Source: Acinetobacter sp. ANC 4173 (lineage in GTDB: Bacteria; Pseudomonadota; Gammaproteobacteria; Pseudomonadales; Moraxellaceae). From it: DNA of 64,000 nucleotides. Positions 56,712 through 64,000 of this stretch are shown piece after piece. The notes under the pieces were generated by a model. That model saw only the letters and a list, made by a program, of their open reading frames with translations. It made no database searches and had not been told where the DNA came from. Each line of letters opens with the position of its first letter. Within the stretch, counting starts at the first letter, position 1. The stretch lies in assembly GCF_004331255.1 (NCBI RefSeq), contig NZ_SJOF01000009.1, forward strand, positions 62,001-126,000, given 5' to 3'. The position numbers and the translations under genes were made by a program.

Positions 56712-57353
56712 TTAAGCAACATAACGATCTTTACGATGGTTCATCGCAATGATCAAATTCAAGACCACCGCCCCCATAATCGAGATCATGAGTAAATTAA
56801 AATCAACAAAAAATGCTGATGCAATCAAAATACTGATATCCACAAACATTTGGAATTTACCCACAGAAATATTGTATTTCTCGTTCAGGAACATTGCTAA
56901 TAAATTGATGCCCCCCATACTCGACTTATGGCGGAATAAAATGAGGAAACTGACCCCCAAAATAATGTTGGCAATTAAGGAAGCATAGATCGGATTGATG
57001 TTCTCTAGACTAAAAAAAGTCGGATTAATTTCTGCAAAGCATGAAACCAAGCCAATAGCCGCCATAGTTCTAAGCACCACTTGCAGTCCCATTTTTTGAT
57101 AGGCTAAATAGAAAAATGGGATATTAATACAGAAGAATAAAGTCCCGAAAGACACATGAAAGATGTAATGTAGCAACAAGGCTAAACCTGCGGTACCGCC
57201 TGTCATAATCCCCCCCTGTTGGATGATATTAATCGCAAAAGACAACAGGAAGGTGCCAATAAAGAGTGCCACGACATCTTCTACTTTTGAATGTGACATG
57301 GCTGCTGGGAGAGGTGCCAAAACGGCAGAATCTGATAAAGGTTGGTTGTCCAC
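56712..57353 (-). CDS. YitT-family membrane protein
   Basis: A protein of about 213 residues with five or six hydrophobic segments: VALFIGTFLLSFAINIIQQGGIMTGGTAGLALLLHYIF (family N-terminal motif), LIANIILGVSFLILFRH and a C-terminal basic tail (NHRKDRYVA). Transport role unknown. The start is uncertain: GTG at 57351-57353 has GGA upstream, while a Met in AMSHSKVED would give a shorter form and a longer frame extends to 57422. It lies between the Lrp gene and hppD. Confidence 0.8.
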   Translation of the reverse strand: MDNQPLSDSAVLAPLPAAMSHSKVEDVVALFIGTFLLSFAINIIQQGGIMTGGTAGLALLLHYIFHVSFGTLFFCINIPFFYLAYQKMGLQVVLRTMAAIGLVSCFAEINPTFFSLENINPIYASLIANIILGVSFLILFRHKSSMGGINLLAMFLNEKYNISVGKFQMFVDISILIASAFFVDFNLLMISIMGAVVLNLIIAMNHRKDRYVA

Positions 57354-57422
57354 AAGAAAATCCAAGACATACAATATGCAAAATAAATGCAATTTATGTA
57401 CCAAAATAAAATAAATATGCAT

Positions 57423-58238
57423 ATTTAAAATTTATAAGATTTTTTATTTCATTAAATCCAGCTATTTACATAGGCATGTTGAAACATTTTTTTGAAATTT
57501 AGCATTAAATTCGTACGTTTTGAACAAACCACAATAAGCACAAATCATGCATTATTTAATATTAAATACACATTGTGGTGCATTTAATCTATTTATGCAC
57601 AATTTTGTTGCATTTTTTAATGATTATGGATTATACAAATACGGTAAGCATGCTTTAATGAAATTATGAAATGACGGTTGTGCAACTCAGGATTTGAAAG
57701 AAACCCAATGTGCCAACCACCTTTTTGAATAACTTATTGCAAAGATGAATTTTTTGATTTTAAAAAATTTTATTCAAATTCAATTGTTGTGATGTGCAAT
57801 AAAAGGTTTTTTCCAAATCTAAAATGCTGCAATAGGTTCGCGTAGATACCACAGGACAAAATTACAAATAACATAATTTAATTATGTATTGCATAATTAA
57901 ATTGGATTTAGTAAGCTGTTCTCAACACAAAGTAGCCAATGTGCACCTTTTTGATGCACAAATAGCACAGTTAAACAGATGATCGGTGAAGGGAATATCA
58001 CAACCATCAGAGAAAACCACTGTAAAACTAAAATAGCCCTACAGTGAATGAAGATGCGGTATTCCACAGCACCATCATAAAAGTCACATAGGATGTGTCA
58101 TTGAACGTTTGAACTTGGTCATGCCACTGCATGTACCCTGCTTCATATTGACAAACCTTCGGGTTTTTCCATGCCGTTCCTCACATCCCAAACAGCCTGA
58201 ACATTGGACTCGTCCTTGCATGACAAGAGGGAAATAAG
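57423..58238. promoter_or_regulatory. Long AT-rich hppD upstream region with GTGCA half-sites
   Basis: 816 nt upstream of hppD. GTGCAT-N11-ATGCAC (57578-57600) and GTGCA-N9-TGCAC (57941-57959) are inverted repeats of the same half-site. Further TGTGCA copies lie in between. Near 58057-58064 is CGGTATTC, also present as half of GAATACGGTATTC before the permease. AATTTAATT-type AT palindromes occur around 57870-57900. These are candidate sites for the IclR and Lrp regulators. No gene was recognised. Confidence 0.45.
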
Positions 58239-59291
58239 ATGGATATTTTAGAAAACCCATTAGAATTATGTGGATTTGCATTTATTGAATTTGTATCAAA
58301 GGAAAATGATCTCGATCCAATTTTTGAAACCATCGGTTTTAGCAAAGTCGCAAAGCATAAATCCAAAAATGCGTACTTATGGCGTCAAGGAAATATCAAT
58401 ATTATTTTGAACTATCAACCTGAGTCTTATGCCTCTTATTTTTATAAAGAGCATGGTCCTTCAGCTTGTGCCATGGGCTTTAAAACACGCGATGCAGCCA
58501 AAGCCTTTCAAAAAGCATTGGAATTAGGTGCAGAACCTATTTATAGCCAAGCAGGTCCAATGGAACTCAATATTCCTGCCATCAAAGGCATTGGCGGTAT
58601 GCCCATTTTCCTGATTGACCGTGACATTTATGAAAATGACTTTGAGTTTATTGAAGGCGTTAACCCGCACCCAGCGGGTACAGGTCTCAATGAAATTGAT
58701 CATTTAACCCATAATGTCTACAAAGGTCGCATGGAATATTGGGCAAACTTCTATGAAAAAATCTTTAATTTCCAAGAAATTCGCTACTTCGACATTAAGG
58801 GTGAATACACGGGTTTAACCTCTAAAGCACTCACCGCACCTGATGGCAAAATTCGCATTCCATTGAATGAAGATTCAGATAAAGGCAATGGGCAAATTGC
58901 TGAGTTCCTTGCCGACTTTAATGGTGAAGGCATTCAACACATTGCCTTTATTACCGATGATTTGATTGGTACTTGGGACAAACTAAAAGCCCTCGGTATG
59001 AAATTCATGACCCCACCACCAAATACTTATTATGAAATGCTACCTGAGCGTTTGCCCAATCATGGTGAACCAACAGATGAATTACAGCAGCGTGGCATTT
59101 TATTGGATGGCTCAACCCAAAATGGCGAGAAGAAACTGCTCTTGCAAATTTTCTCTGAGAATATGCTTGGACCTGTATTCTTTGAGTTTATTCAGCGTAA
59201 AGCCGATGACGGTTTTGGTGAGGGCAACTTTAAAGCGCTATTTGAATCGATTGAACGTGATCAAATCCGCCGTGGGGTACTCCAAGTTTAA
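58239..59291 (+). CDS. hppD: 4-hydroxyphenylpyruvate dioxygenase
   Basis: A 350-residue non-haem Fe(II) enzyme that converts 4-hydroxyphenylpyruvate to homogentisate. The iron ligands are H155 ([13 protein letters not shown]), H234 ([13 protein letters not shown]) and E316 ([11 protein letters not shown]). C-terminal [23 protein letters not shown] matches the substrate-gating helix of the family. GAGGGAAATAAG precedes the ATG. Homogentisate must then be ring-cleaved: no hmgA lies in the window, so the nearby VOC protein is a candidate. A terminator follows. Confidence 0.97.
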   Translation: MDILENPLELCGFAFIEFVSKENDLDPIFETIGFSKVAKHKSKNAYLWRQGNINIILNYQPESYASYFYKEHGPSACAMGFKTRDAAKAFQKALELGAEPIYSQAGPMELNIPAIKGIGGMPIFLIDRDIYENDFEFIEGVNPHPAGTGLNEIDHLTHNVYKGRMEYWANFYEKIFNFQEIRYFDIKGEYTGLTSKALTAPDGKIRIPLNEDSDKGNGQIAEFLADFNGEGIQHIAFITDDLIGTWDKLKALGMKFMTPPPNTYYEMLPERLPNHGEPTDELQQRGILLDGSTQNGEKKLLLQIFSENMLGPVFFEFIQRKADDGFGEGNFKALFESIERDQIRRGVLQV

Positions 59292-59359
59292 GCAATGTGT
59301 TTAAACCTCAATACAGGCGAGTGAAACATGCGAACCCCATTTAAGCATGTATCGCTCAC

Positions 59360-59391
59360 AAAAAAGGCGACTGAATACGGTCGCCTTTTTT
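59360..59391. terminator. Bidirectional terminator of hppD and iclR
   Basis: AAAAAAGGCGAC (59360-59371) pairs with GTCGCCTTTTTT (59380-59391) around an 8-nt loop between convergent hppD and iclR genes. Confidence 0.93.
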
Positions 59392-59411
59392 AGCATGTAG
59401 CACAAGCCACC

Positions 59412-60191
59412 TTAACGGGCTTGAATAAAGCGGTTAATTGCTGCCACTTCCTGCTGCAATAACTGAACTTTTTCACTACCAACATGCAACGGTAGGAAGG
59501 TTTCACTGTCAATGGCCACCACAGAAAATTCAATCTGTCCTTGTGCATTAAATACAGGTAAACCCACTGCATTAATGCCCACCAGCAAATCTCCTTTCGC
59601 CAAAGCCATCTGTTCAGCGCGAATGTGCTGTTTTAGTTGGCTAAATTCATCCCAATTGGCCGGTTTAAGTGCCAAACCTAAAGCGGCGGCTTTGTCCCAC
59701 TCTTCCTGCATTAAAGTACGAATGACATTTTCAGGTAAATACGAAGCAAAGATACGCCCCGAAGCTGAGTTAACCAACGGCATAATTGAACCGACTTTGG
59801 TCACAATTGCAATTGGATGATTCGATTCAATCGATTGCACCACCAAAGGCCCTCGCGGTGACCATTTGCTAATTTGAATGCTACAGCCAATCTTGGCCTG
59901 TAAAGCATAAATCATCGATTGGACTTGTTGTAAGGCATCGGTATGTTGAATGCAGTTCAAACCCAAACGCCAAGCCTGATCACCCAGTGCGTATTGACCA
60001 TCGTCCAGTTGTTTGGCGTAATTCATGCGAATCAAACTCACCAAATAACGGTGAACTTTGGCTGGATGCATACTCAGCTTGTGCGATAGATCTTTGAGAA
60101 TAATCGATTGATTATGCTCGACCAGTGCATTTAACACCGCCAAACCTACTTCAAGCGATTGCACTCCACCCGATAACTTTTCTTCAACCAT
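59412..60191 (-). CDS. IclR-family transcriptional regulator
   Basis: A 259-residue regulator. N-terminal winged HTH: GGVQSLEVGLAVLNALVEH and LKDLSHKLSMHPAKVHRYLVSLI. The C-terminal effector (GAF-like) domain has SGRIFASYLPE, VGINAVGLPVFNAQGQ. IclR proteins commonly control aromatic-acid catabolic genes. Placed between convergent hppD and the VOC-maiA-fahA genes, it is the likely local regulator, with homogentisate or a related acid as effector (inference). Confidence 0.93.
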   Translation of the reverse strand: MVEEKLSGGVQSLEVGLAVLNALVEHNQSIILKDLSHKLSMHPAKVHRYLVSLIRMNYAKQLDDGQYALGDQAWRLGLNCIQHTDALQQVQSMIYALQAKIGCSIQISKWSPRGPLVVQSIESNHPIAIVTKVGSIMPLVNSASGRIFASYLPENVIRTLMQEEWDKAAALGLALKPANWDEFSQLKQHIRAEQMALAKGDLLVGINAVGLPVFNAQGQIEFSVVAIDSETFLPLHVGSEKVQLLQQEVAAINRFIQAR

Positions 60192-60417
60192 TGACGCGCT
60201 CTTTAAAGGTCATTTTTTCAATCATTTATTTCGTTTTGTGTGACGACACAAGGACACATTGGTCCGTGACATCATGCCTGAGATTTACGAAAAACTGAAA
60301 TCATCTTTTTGAATGACTTAGATTCTCCCAACTCATCAGGCAAGAACTTTTAGCAAAAAAAAACTGCATTCGGTTAAAATGCAGTCAAGGGTAAAACTAA
60401 AACCTCAGAAGATTGGT

Positions 60418-60966
60418 TTAAACACCTAATTCTTCTTCATGTAAAAAATGAGTGTGTTGTGGTGCGCGTTTGGTTTTGCTCCACTCATCGAGCATTTCTA
60501 GCTTCATTTCTTCAGTAATCCGTGCGATTTTCTCATCCGCATGTACATCGTTATAGGTCAGCTCTAAACGATGACCATTGGGATCGAAGAAATAAATCGA
60601 ATGGAAAATGCCGTGGTTGGTAATGCCAAGCACTTTCACCCCTTGCGCTTCCAAATGTTCTTTGGCTGCCAATAACGCATTTAAGTCTTCGACTTCAAAG
60701 GCAATGTGCTGCACCCAAGCTGGGGTATTTTCATCACGTCCCATTTCAGGTTGCGTTGGCAACTCAAAGAATGCCAAGACATTGCCTTGCCCCGCATCTA
60801 AAAATAAATGCATATACGGATCAAATGCTTTGGTCGATGGCACATGGTCTTCAGCAAATGCCAAAATAAAGTCCATATTTAACATAGTCTTGTACCACAG
60901 CACCGTTTCTTTGGCGTCTTTACAACGGTAAGCAACGTGATGAATTTTTTTAATTGCAAAACTCAT
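60418..60966 (-). CDS. VOC-fold protein with extradiol dioxygenase signature
   Basis: A 182-residue vicinal-oxygen-chelate protein made of two beta-alpha-beta-beta-beta modules. Candidate metal ligands are H10 (IHHVAYRC), H87 (WVQHIAFEVED) and E135 (HRLELTYND); E68 is a further candidate. Residues 116-135, from TNH through IYFFDPNGHRLE, fit the extradiol ring-cleavage pattern as I recall it. It is directly upstream of nothing but lies 21 nt behind maiA in the fahA-maiA-VOC operon. hmgA is not in the window, so it may supply homogentisate ring cleavage; a glyoxalase-like role is the alternative. AAGGAG lies 7 nt before ATG 60966. Confidence 0.8.
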   Translation of the reverse strand: MSFAIKKIHHVAYRCKDAKETVLWYKTMLNMDFILAFAEDHVPSTKAFDPYMHLFLDAGQGNVLAFFELPTQPEMGRDENTPAWVQHIAFEVEDLNALLAAKEHLEAQGVKVLGITNHGIFHSIYFFDPNGHRLELTYNDVHADEKIARITEEMKLEMLDEWSKTKRAPQHTHFLHEEELGV

Positions 60967-60987
60967 AATCAAACTCCTTTTCTGTTT

Positions 60988-61626
60988 TTATTCCCAATCG
61001 GCTTGTTGTTCTGGTGCAGCCTGCTGAAAAGCGACCAACTGCATACAGTGCGTATAAATCGACTGGATTTTTGGATATTCCGTTAAATCTATTTGGAAGC
61101 GTTTGGCGTTATACACTTGTGGAATCAGACAACAATCTGCAAAACTCGGCTGTTCGCCAAAACAATATTCACCATTAGAATGCTGTAATTGTTGCTCTAG
61201 GCTATGAAAACCGAGCTTAATCCAGTGTTGATACCATGCTGTTTTTTCACTATTGCTCACCTCAAGCGTCTGCTCTAAGTACTGCAACACTCTTAAGTTA
61301 TTCAGGGGATGAATTTCACAAGCAATGTGCTGAGCAAAAGCACGAATCTGCGCGCGCTGTTGTAAATTCTGAGGCAACAAAGCCGCCTTCGGATAAGCTT
61401 CTTCCAAATATTCTAGGATGCTCAGTGACTGTGTCAGTACATATTGCTGATCCAGCAAAGTCGGCACCAACTCACTCGGATTGATTGCCACGTACTCTGC
61501 CGCATGTTGTTCGCCACCCTGTTTCAGCAAATGCACCGCTTGTGTGTCATAACTCAAGCCTTTTAAATTTAAGGCAATCCGTACACGAAACGCCGCTGAG
61601 CTGCGAAAATAGCTATACAGTTTCAT
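60988..61626 (-). CDS. maiA: Maleylacetoacetate isomerase
   Basis: A 212-residue zeta-class glutathione transferase that isomerises maleylacetoacetate to fumarylacetoacetate. N-terminal MKLYSYFRSSAAFRVRIALNLKG has the SSxxFRVR catalytic motif of the zeta class. INPSELVPTL, LTQSLSILEYLEE and the helical domain FADCCLIPQVYNAKRF follow. Its ATG (61624-61626) overlaps the end of fahA by 14 nt, so it is translationally coupled. A longer frame begins in fahA but lacks a ribosome-binding site. Confidence 0.95.
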   Translation of the reverse strand: MKLYSYFRSSAAFRVRIALNLKGLSYDTQAVHLLKQGGEQHAAEYVAINPSELVPTLLDQQYVLTQSLSILEYLEEAYPKAALLPQNLQQRAQIRAFAQHIACEIHPLNNLRVLQYLEQTLEVSNSEKTAWYQHWIKLGFHSLEQQLQHSNGEYCFGEQPSFADCCLIPQVYNAKRFQIDLTEYPKIQSIYTHCMQLVAFQQAAPEQQADWE

Positions 61627-62920
61627 GCTGTCCCTGCACTGCTTCGGCAAAGTCAAAACTTAAAGCCGGTAAAATGGTATTTCGCACTTCACCAAAGCCC
61701 ACGCGTATGCCCTCTTTTTCTGCATGACCTTTCATGATGACCGTATCGCCATCTTGCAAGAAACCACGCTGTTCACCATTGGCTAAAGTTAAGGGTGCGG
61801 TCGTGTTCCAAGTCAGTTCCAACAAACTGCCGTATGAATCTTTGCTTGAACCCGAAATCGTGCCCGACCCCATCAAATCCCCAACATTGACATTACAGCC
61901 AGAAATGGTGTGATGGGTTAACTGCTGAGCCATTGACCAGTACATATATTTAAAGTTGGTTTGGCAAATCACATCCGCACTATCACTTTGAGGTGTTTGA
62001 ATTTCTACCGAAAGCTGAATGTCATAACTGCTTTCGACACTTTCTTGTAAATAGGCCAATGGACGTGGCTCTTGTACAGGCCCCTGCATTTTAAAGGGCT
62101 GTAAAGCTTGCATGGTCACCACCCACGGCGAAATAGCACTCGCGAAGGTTTTGGCATTGAACGGACCTAAAGGGACATACTCCCATTGTTGGATATCTCG
62201 TGCCGACCAGTCATTCAGGAGCACCATACCAAAGATATGGGCTTCAGCATCTTCAATATGAATCGGCTGACCTAAACGACTCGGCTTACCCACAATAAAG
62301 GCTGTTTCTAATTCAAAATCCAGCTTACGTGTCGCTGAAAAAACTGGACGCTCTTGTTCAGGTAATTTAATTTGCCCCGATGGACGAACAATCTCTGTTC
62401 CACTCACCACCACCGAACTGGCACGCCCGTTATAGCCAACAGGCAATTCACTCCAGTTGGGTAATAAGGCATGTTTAGGATCACGGAACATACAGCCCAC
62501 ATTGGTGGCATGTTCTTTAGAAGAATAAAAATCGGTATAACCTGAAATTTGTACAGGTAAATGCATGATGGCATCTTGCTGTTTATAGAGTACTTGTTGC
62601 TGCAATGCTGCATCATGCTGTAAGCGTGGATTATCCAGAGCCAATAAAGCCTGTAATTCACGACGTACTTTGTGCCAGTTGCTTGAACCTGATTCGATAA
62701 ATTTATTCAAACTTGGCTGATTAAAATAGCATTCATGCTCGCTTAGGCGCAGAAGACCTGCCTGCTCCAACGCAGCTAAATCTAAAATCCACTCGCCAAT
62801 CGCAACACCAACTTGTCGCTCACCTTCCTTGCAACGACTAAAAATGCCATAAGGCAAATTATGAATGGTGAAATCTGAATGGGCTGGAACAGGAATAAAA
62901 CAGCTCAATTGTGAGTTCAT
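61613..62920 (-). CDS. fahA: Fumarylacetoacetase
   Basis: A 435-residue metal-dependent C-C hydrolase that splits fumarylacetoacetate into fumarate and acetoacetate, the last step of tyrosine catabolism. DFYSSKEHATNVGCMFRDP carries catalytic and metal residues. KLDFELETAFIVGK, VLLNDWSARDIQQWEYVPLGPF, VGDLMGSGTISG and the C-terminal VGFGEVRNTILPAL are family landmarks. AAGGAT precedes the ATG. It heads the operon fahA-maiA-VOC and is divergent from the aromatic permease gene. Confidence 0.97.
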   Translation of the reverse strand: MNSQLSCFIPVPAHSDFTIHNLPYGIFSRCKEGERQVGVAIGEWILDLAALEQAGLLRLSEHECYFNQPSLNKFIESGSSNWHKVRRELQALLALDNPRLQHDAALQQQVLYKQQDAIMHLPVQISGYTDFYSSKEHATNVGCMFRDPKHALLPNWSELPVGYNGRASSVVVSGTEIVRPSGQIKLPEQERPVFSATRKLDFELETAFIVGKPSRLGQPIHIEDAEAHIFGMVLLNDWSARDIQQWEYVPLGPFNAKTFASAISPWVVTMQALQPFKMQGPVQEPRPLAYLQESVESSYDIQLSVEIQTPQSDSADVICQTNFKYMYWSMAQQLTHHTISGCNVNVGDLMGSGTISGSSKDSYGSLLELTWNTTAPLTLANGEQRGFLQDGDTVIMKGHAEKEGIRVGFGEVRNTILPALSFDFAEAVQGQHETV

Positions 62921-63414
62921 GATGATGCCATCCTTGTTATTTTCTCAATACTCTTCGCTTATTCGCACTGATAAAATTTAATTACTTTTATAAAAATCAA
63001 TAAATTATATAAAAATAAAAACTCTATGCATTGCGACAATTGCTTCAACTTCATTTCATCATACTGAATTTATAAAATTACGCAATATATAATTTAATTA
63101 CTTTATTCATAATTTAAGTACTTCCATGTTGTGCCTTGTGCATCTGAATACGGTATTCAACTGCTGTTTTAAACAACACTTTCGGCTAGAAAACCCCGAT
63201 GAACTCGCTACAATAAATGCCCACATTTGGTGCGTTACTATAAAAACACGGATGTGGGAGAGAGATCATCAGATACAAATTTACCTCTAAGTTTTTTATT
63301 TTTAAGCTAAATAAAAAATAATTAGACGTTTCACTTGTATATTATTTTTTAATCAATTTATGATATACGTAATTTATTAGGAAATAATTACACGACAAGG
63401 ATGAGAATAATCAT
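62921..63414. promoter_or_regulatory. Divergent fahA / permease promoter region
   Basis: 494 nt, very AT-rich. It contains the perfect palindrome GAATACGGTATTC (63146-63158), whose right half CGGTATTC recurs at 58057-58064 upstream of hppD, and two copies of AATTTAATTACTTT (62975-62988; 63091-63104). These are candidate sites for IclR and/or Lrp control of the tyrosine genes. No RNA gene was recognised. Confidence 0.5.
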
Positions 63415-64000
63415 ATGTCACACAATGATCACGGTCAGCTCAAGCACGGTTTATCCAACCGTCATATCCAGCTGATTGCCCTAGGCGGTGCAATCGGTAC
63501 AGGTCTATTCCTTGGAATTTCTCAATCTATCAAACTTGCAGGTCCTTCCGTTATTCTGGGTTATGCCATTGCTGGACTCATTGCATTTTTTATGATGCGA
63601 CAACTGGGTGAAATGGTAGTCCAAGAGCCTGTGAGCGGCTCTTTCAGCTATTTTGCCAATAAATATTGGGGCCGCTTTGCAGGCTTCATGTCGGGCTGGA
63701 ACTATTGGGTGCTGAATGTTCTGGTCTGTATGGCAGAACTGAGTGCAGTCGGACTTTATGTCCAATACTGGTGGCCTGAAATACCAACCTGGATGTCCGC
63801 CCTGGGCTTCTTTATTTTAATTAATGTCATTAACTTGCTCCACGTGAAACTGTTTGGCGAAATGGAGTTCTGGTTTTCCATTATCAAAATTCTCGCCATT
63901 GTCGCCATGATTGGTTTTGGCTCTTACTTACTGGCAACAGGTAGCGCAGGCTCACAAGCCGCGATCAGCAATCTTTGGGCACTCGGTGGTTTCTTTCCGA
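63415..64000 (+). CDS. Amino acid permease, AroP-like (5' part)
   Basis: About 195 codons of an APC/AAT-family permease; the remainder lies beyond the window. N terminus GLSNRHIQLIALGGAIGTGLFLG is the family hallmark. GLIAFFMMRQLGEMVVQEPVSGSFSYFANKYWGRFAGFMSGWNYW (in pieces) matches the AroP/LysP group. Five or six transmembrane segments are present. It is divergent from fahA in a tyrosine catabolic cluster, so it is likely a tyrosine/phenylalanine importer. ATG 63415 is preceded by AAGGA. Confidence 0.88.
   Translation, partial: MSHNDHGQLKHGLSNRHIQLIALGGAIGTGLFLGISQSIKLAGPSVILGYAIAGLIAFFMMRQLGEMVVQEPVSGSFSYFANKYWGRFAGFMSGWNYWVLNVLVCMAELSAVGLYVQYWWPEIPTWMSALGFFILINVINLLHVKLFGEMEFWFSIIKILAIVAMIGFGSYLLATGSAGSQAAISNLWALGGFFP

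Noticed and set aside
58084..58281. 65-codon minus-strand open frame upstream of hppD
   Set aside because: Overlaps the hppD start on the opposite strand; no coding character.

Overview
The window is an AT-rich, densely coded chromosomal segment. Gene content and order point to an Acinetobacter (Moraxellaceae, Gammaproteobacteria). The pointers are: the NADH/NADPH transhydrogenase alpha subunit split into two genes (pntAA-pntAB-pntB); a gacS-cysM-rlmD-relA-mazG order of the kind seen in pseudomonads; an AUU-initiated infC; RapZ/NPr, DarP and TcdA homologues; and an hppD-iclR-VOC-maiA-fahA-permease tyrosine cluster. Species assignment is inference. I saw no tRNA, rRNA, CRISPR array, complete insertion sequence or prophage. 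Both ends cut a gene: pheT on the left and an aromatic amino acid permease on the right.

1-12.3 kb is the translation block. The classical thrS-infC-rpmI-rplT-pheS-pheT order is kept on the minus strand but broken into three pieces by unrelated genes: an MFS exporter, a secreted double TonB-C protein, a YqaA-type membrane protein, a YfcG-like glutathione transferase and two conserved hypotheticals. infC starts at an AUU codon hidden just after the thrS stop. thrS has a leader hairpin next to its ribosome-binding site.

12.7-26.7 kb holds an acyl-CoA ligase (+) and then a long minus-strand run: cysM, a PolB-like exonuclease, rlmD, relA, mazG, comEA, pcnB, folK, panB, panC, rapZ, NPr and darP. 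It combines stringent response, pantothenate and folate synthesis, RNA polyadenylation and nitrogen-PTS signalling. 26.8-32.7 kb (+) holds the hybrid kinase GacS, a crotonase / beta-hydroxyacid dehydrogenase / hydroxypyruvate-isomerase-like trio, and rsfS.

32.8-43.7 kb holds an ammonium transporter with an unknown coupled gene, a DUF3303 gene, the pnt operon, a DMT permease, a SoxR-controlled RidA-like/MFS pair and a HEPN-like protein. A decayed copy of the 3' end of pntB, together with a second copy of its terminator, lies between amt and DUF3303.

44-56.6 kb holds dusA, a LysR regulator, a divergent 45-codon membrane-peptide ORF, a frameshifted gene remnant, tcdA, acnA, a TatD-family hydrolase, two tandem related lipoproteins and prfC, ending with an Lrp-type regulator.

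56.7-64 kb is the tyrosine/homogentisate region. HPPD makes homogentisate; MaiA and FahA process maleylacetoacetate and fumarylacetoacetate; the permease imports the amino acid. No hmgA (homogentisate 1,2-dioxygenase) is present in the window. The VOC protein beside maiA carries the extradiol ring-cleavage signature and a possible His/His/Glu metal triad. It is the best candidate here for an unrecognised ring-cleaving enzyme.
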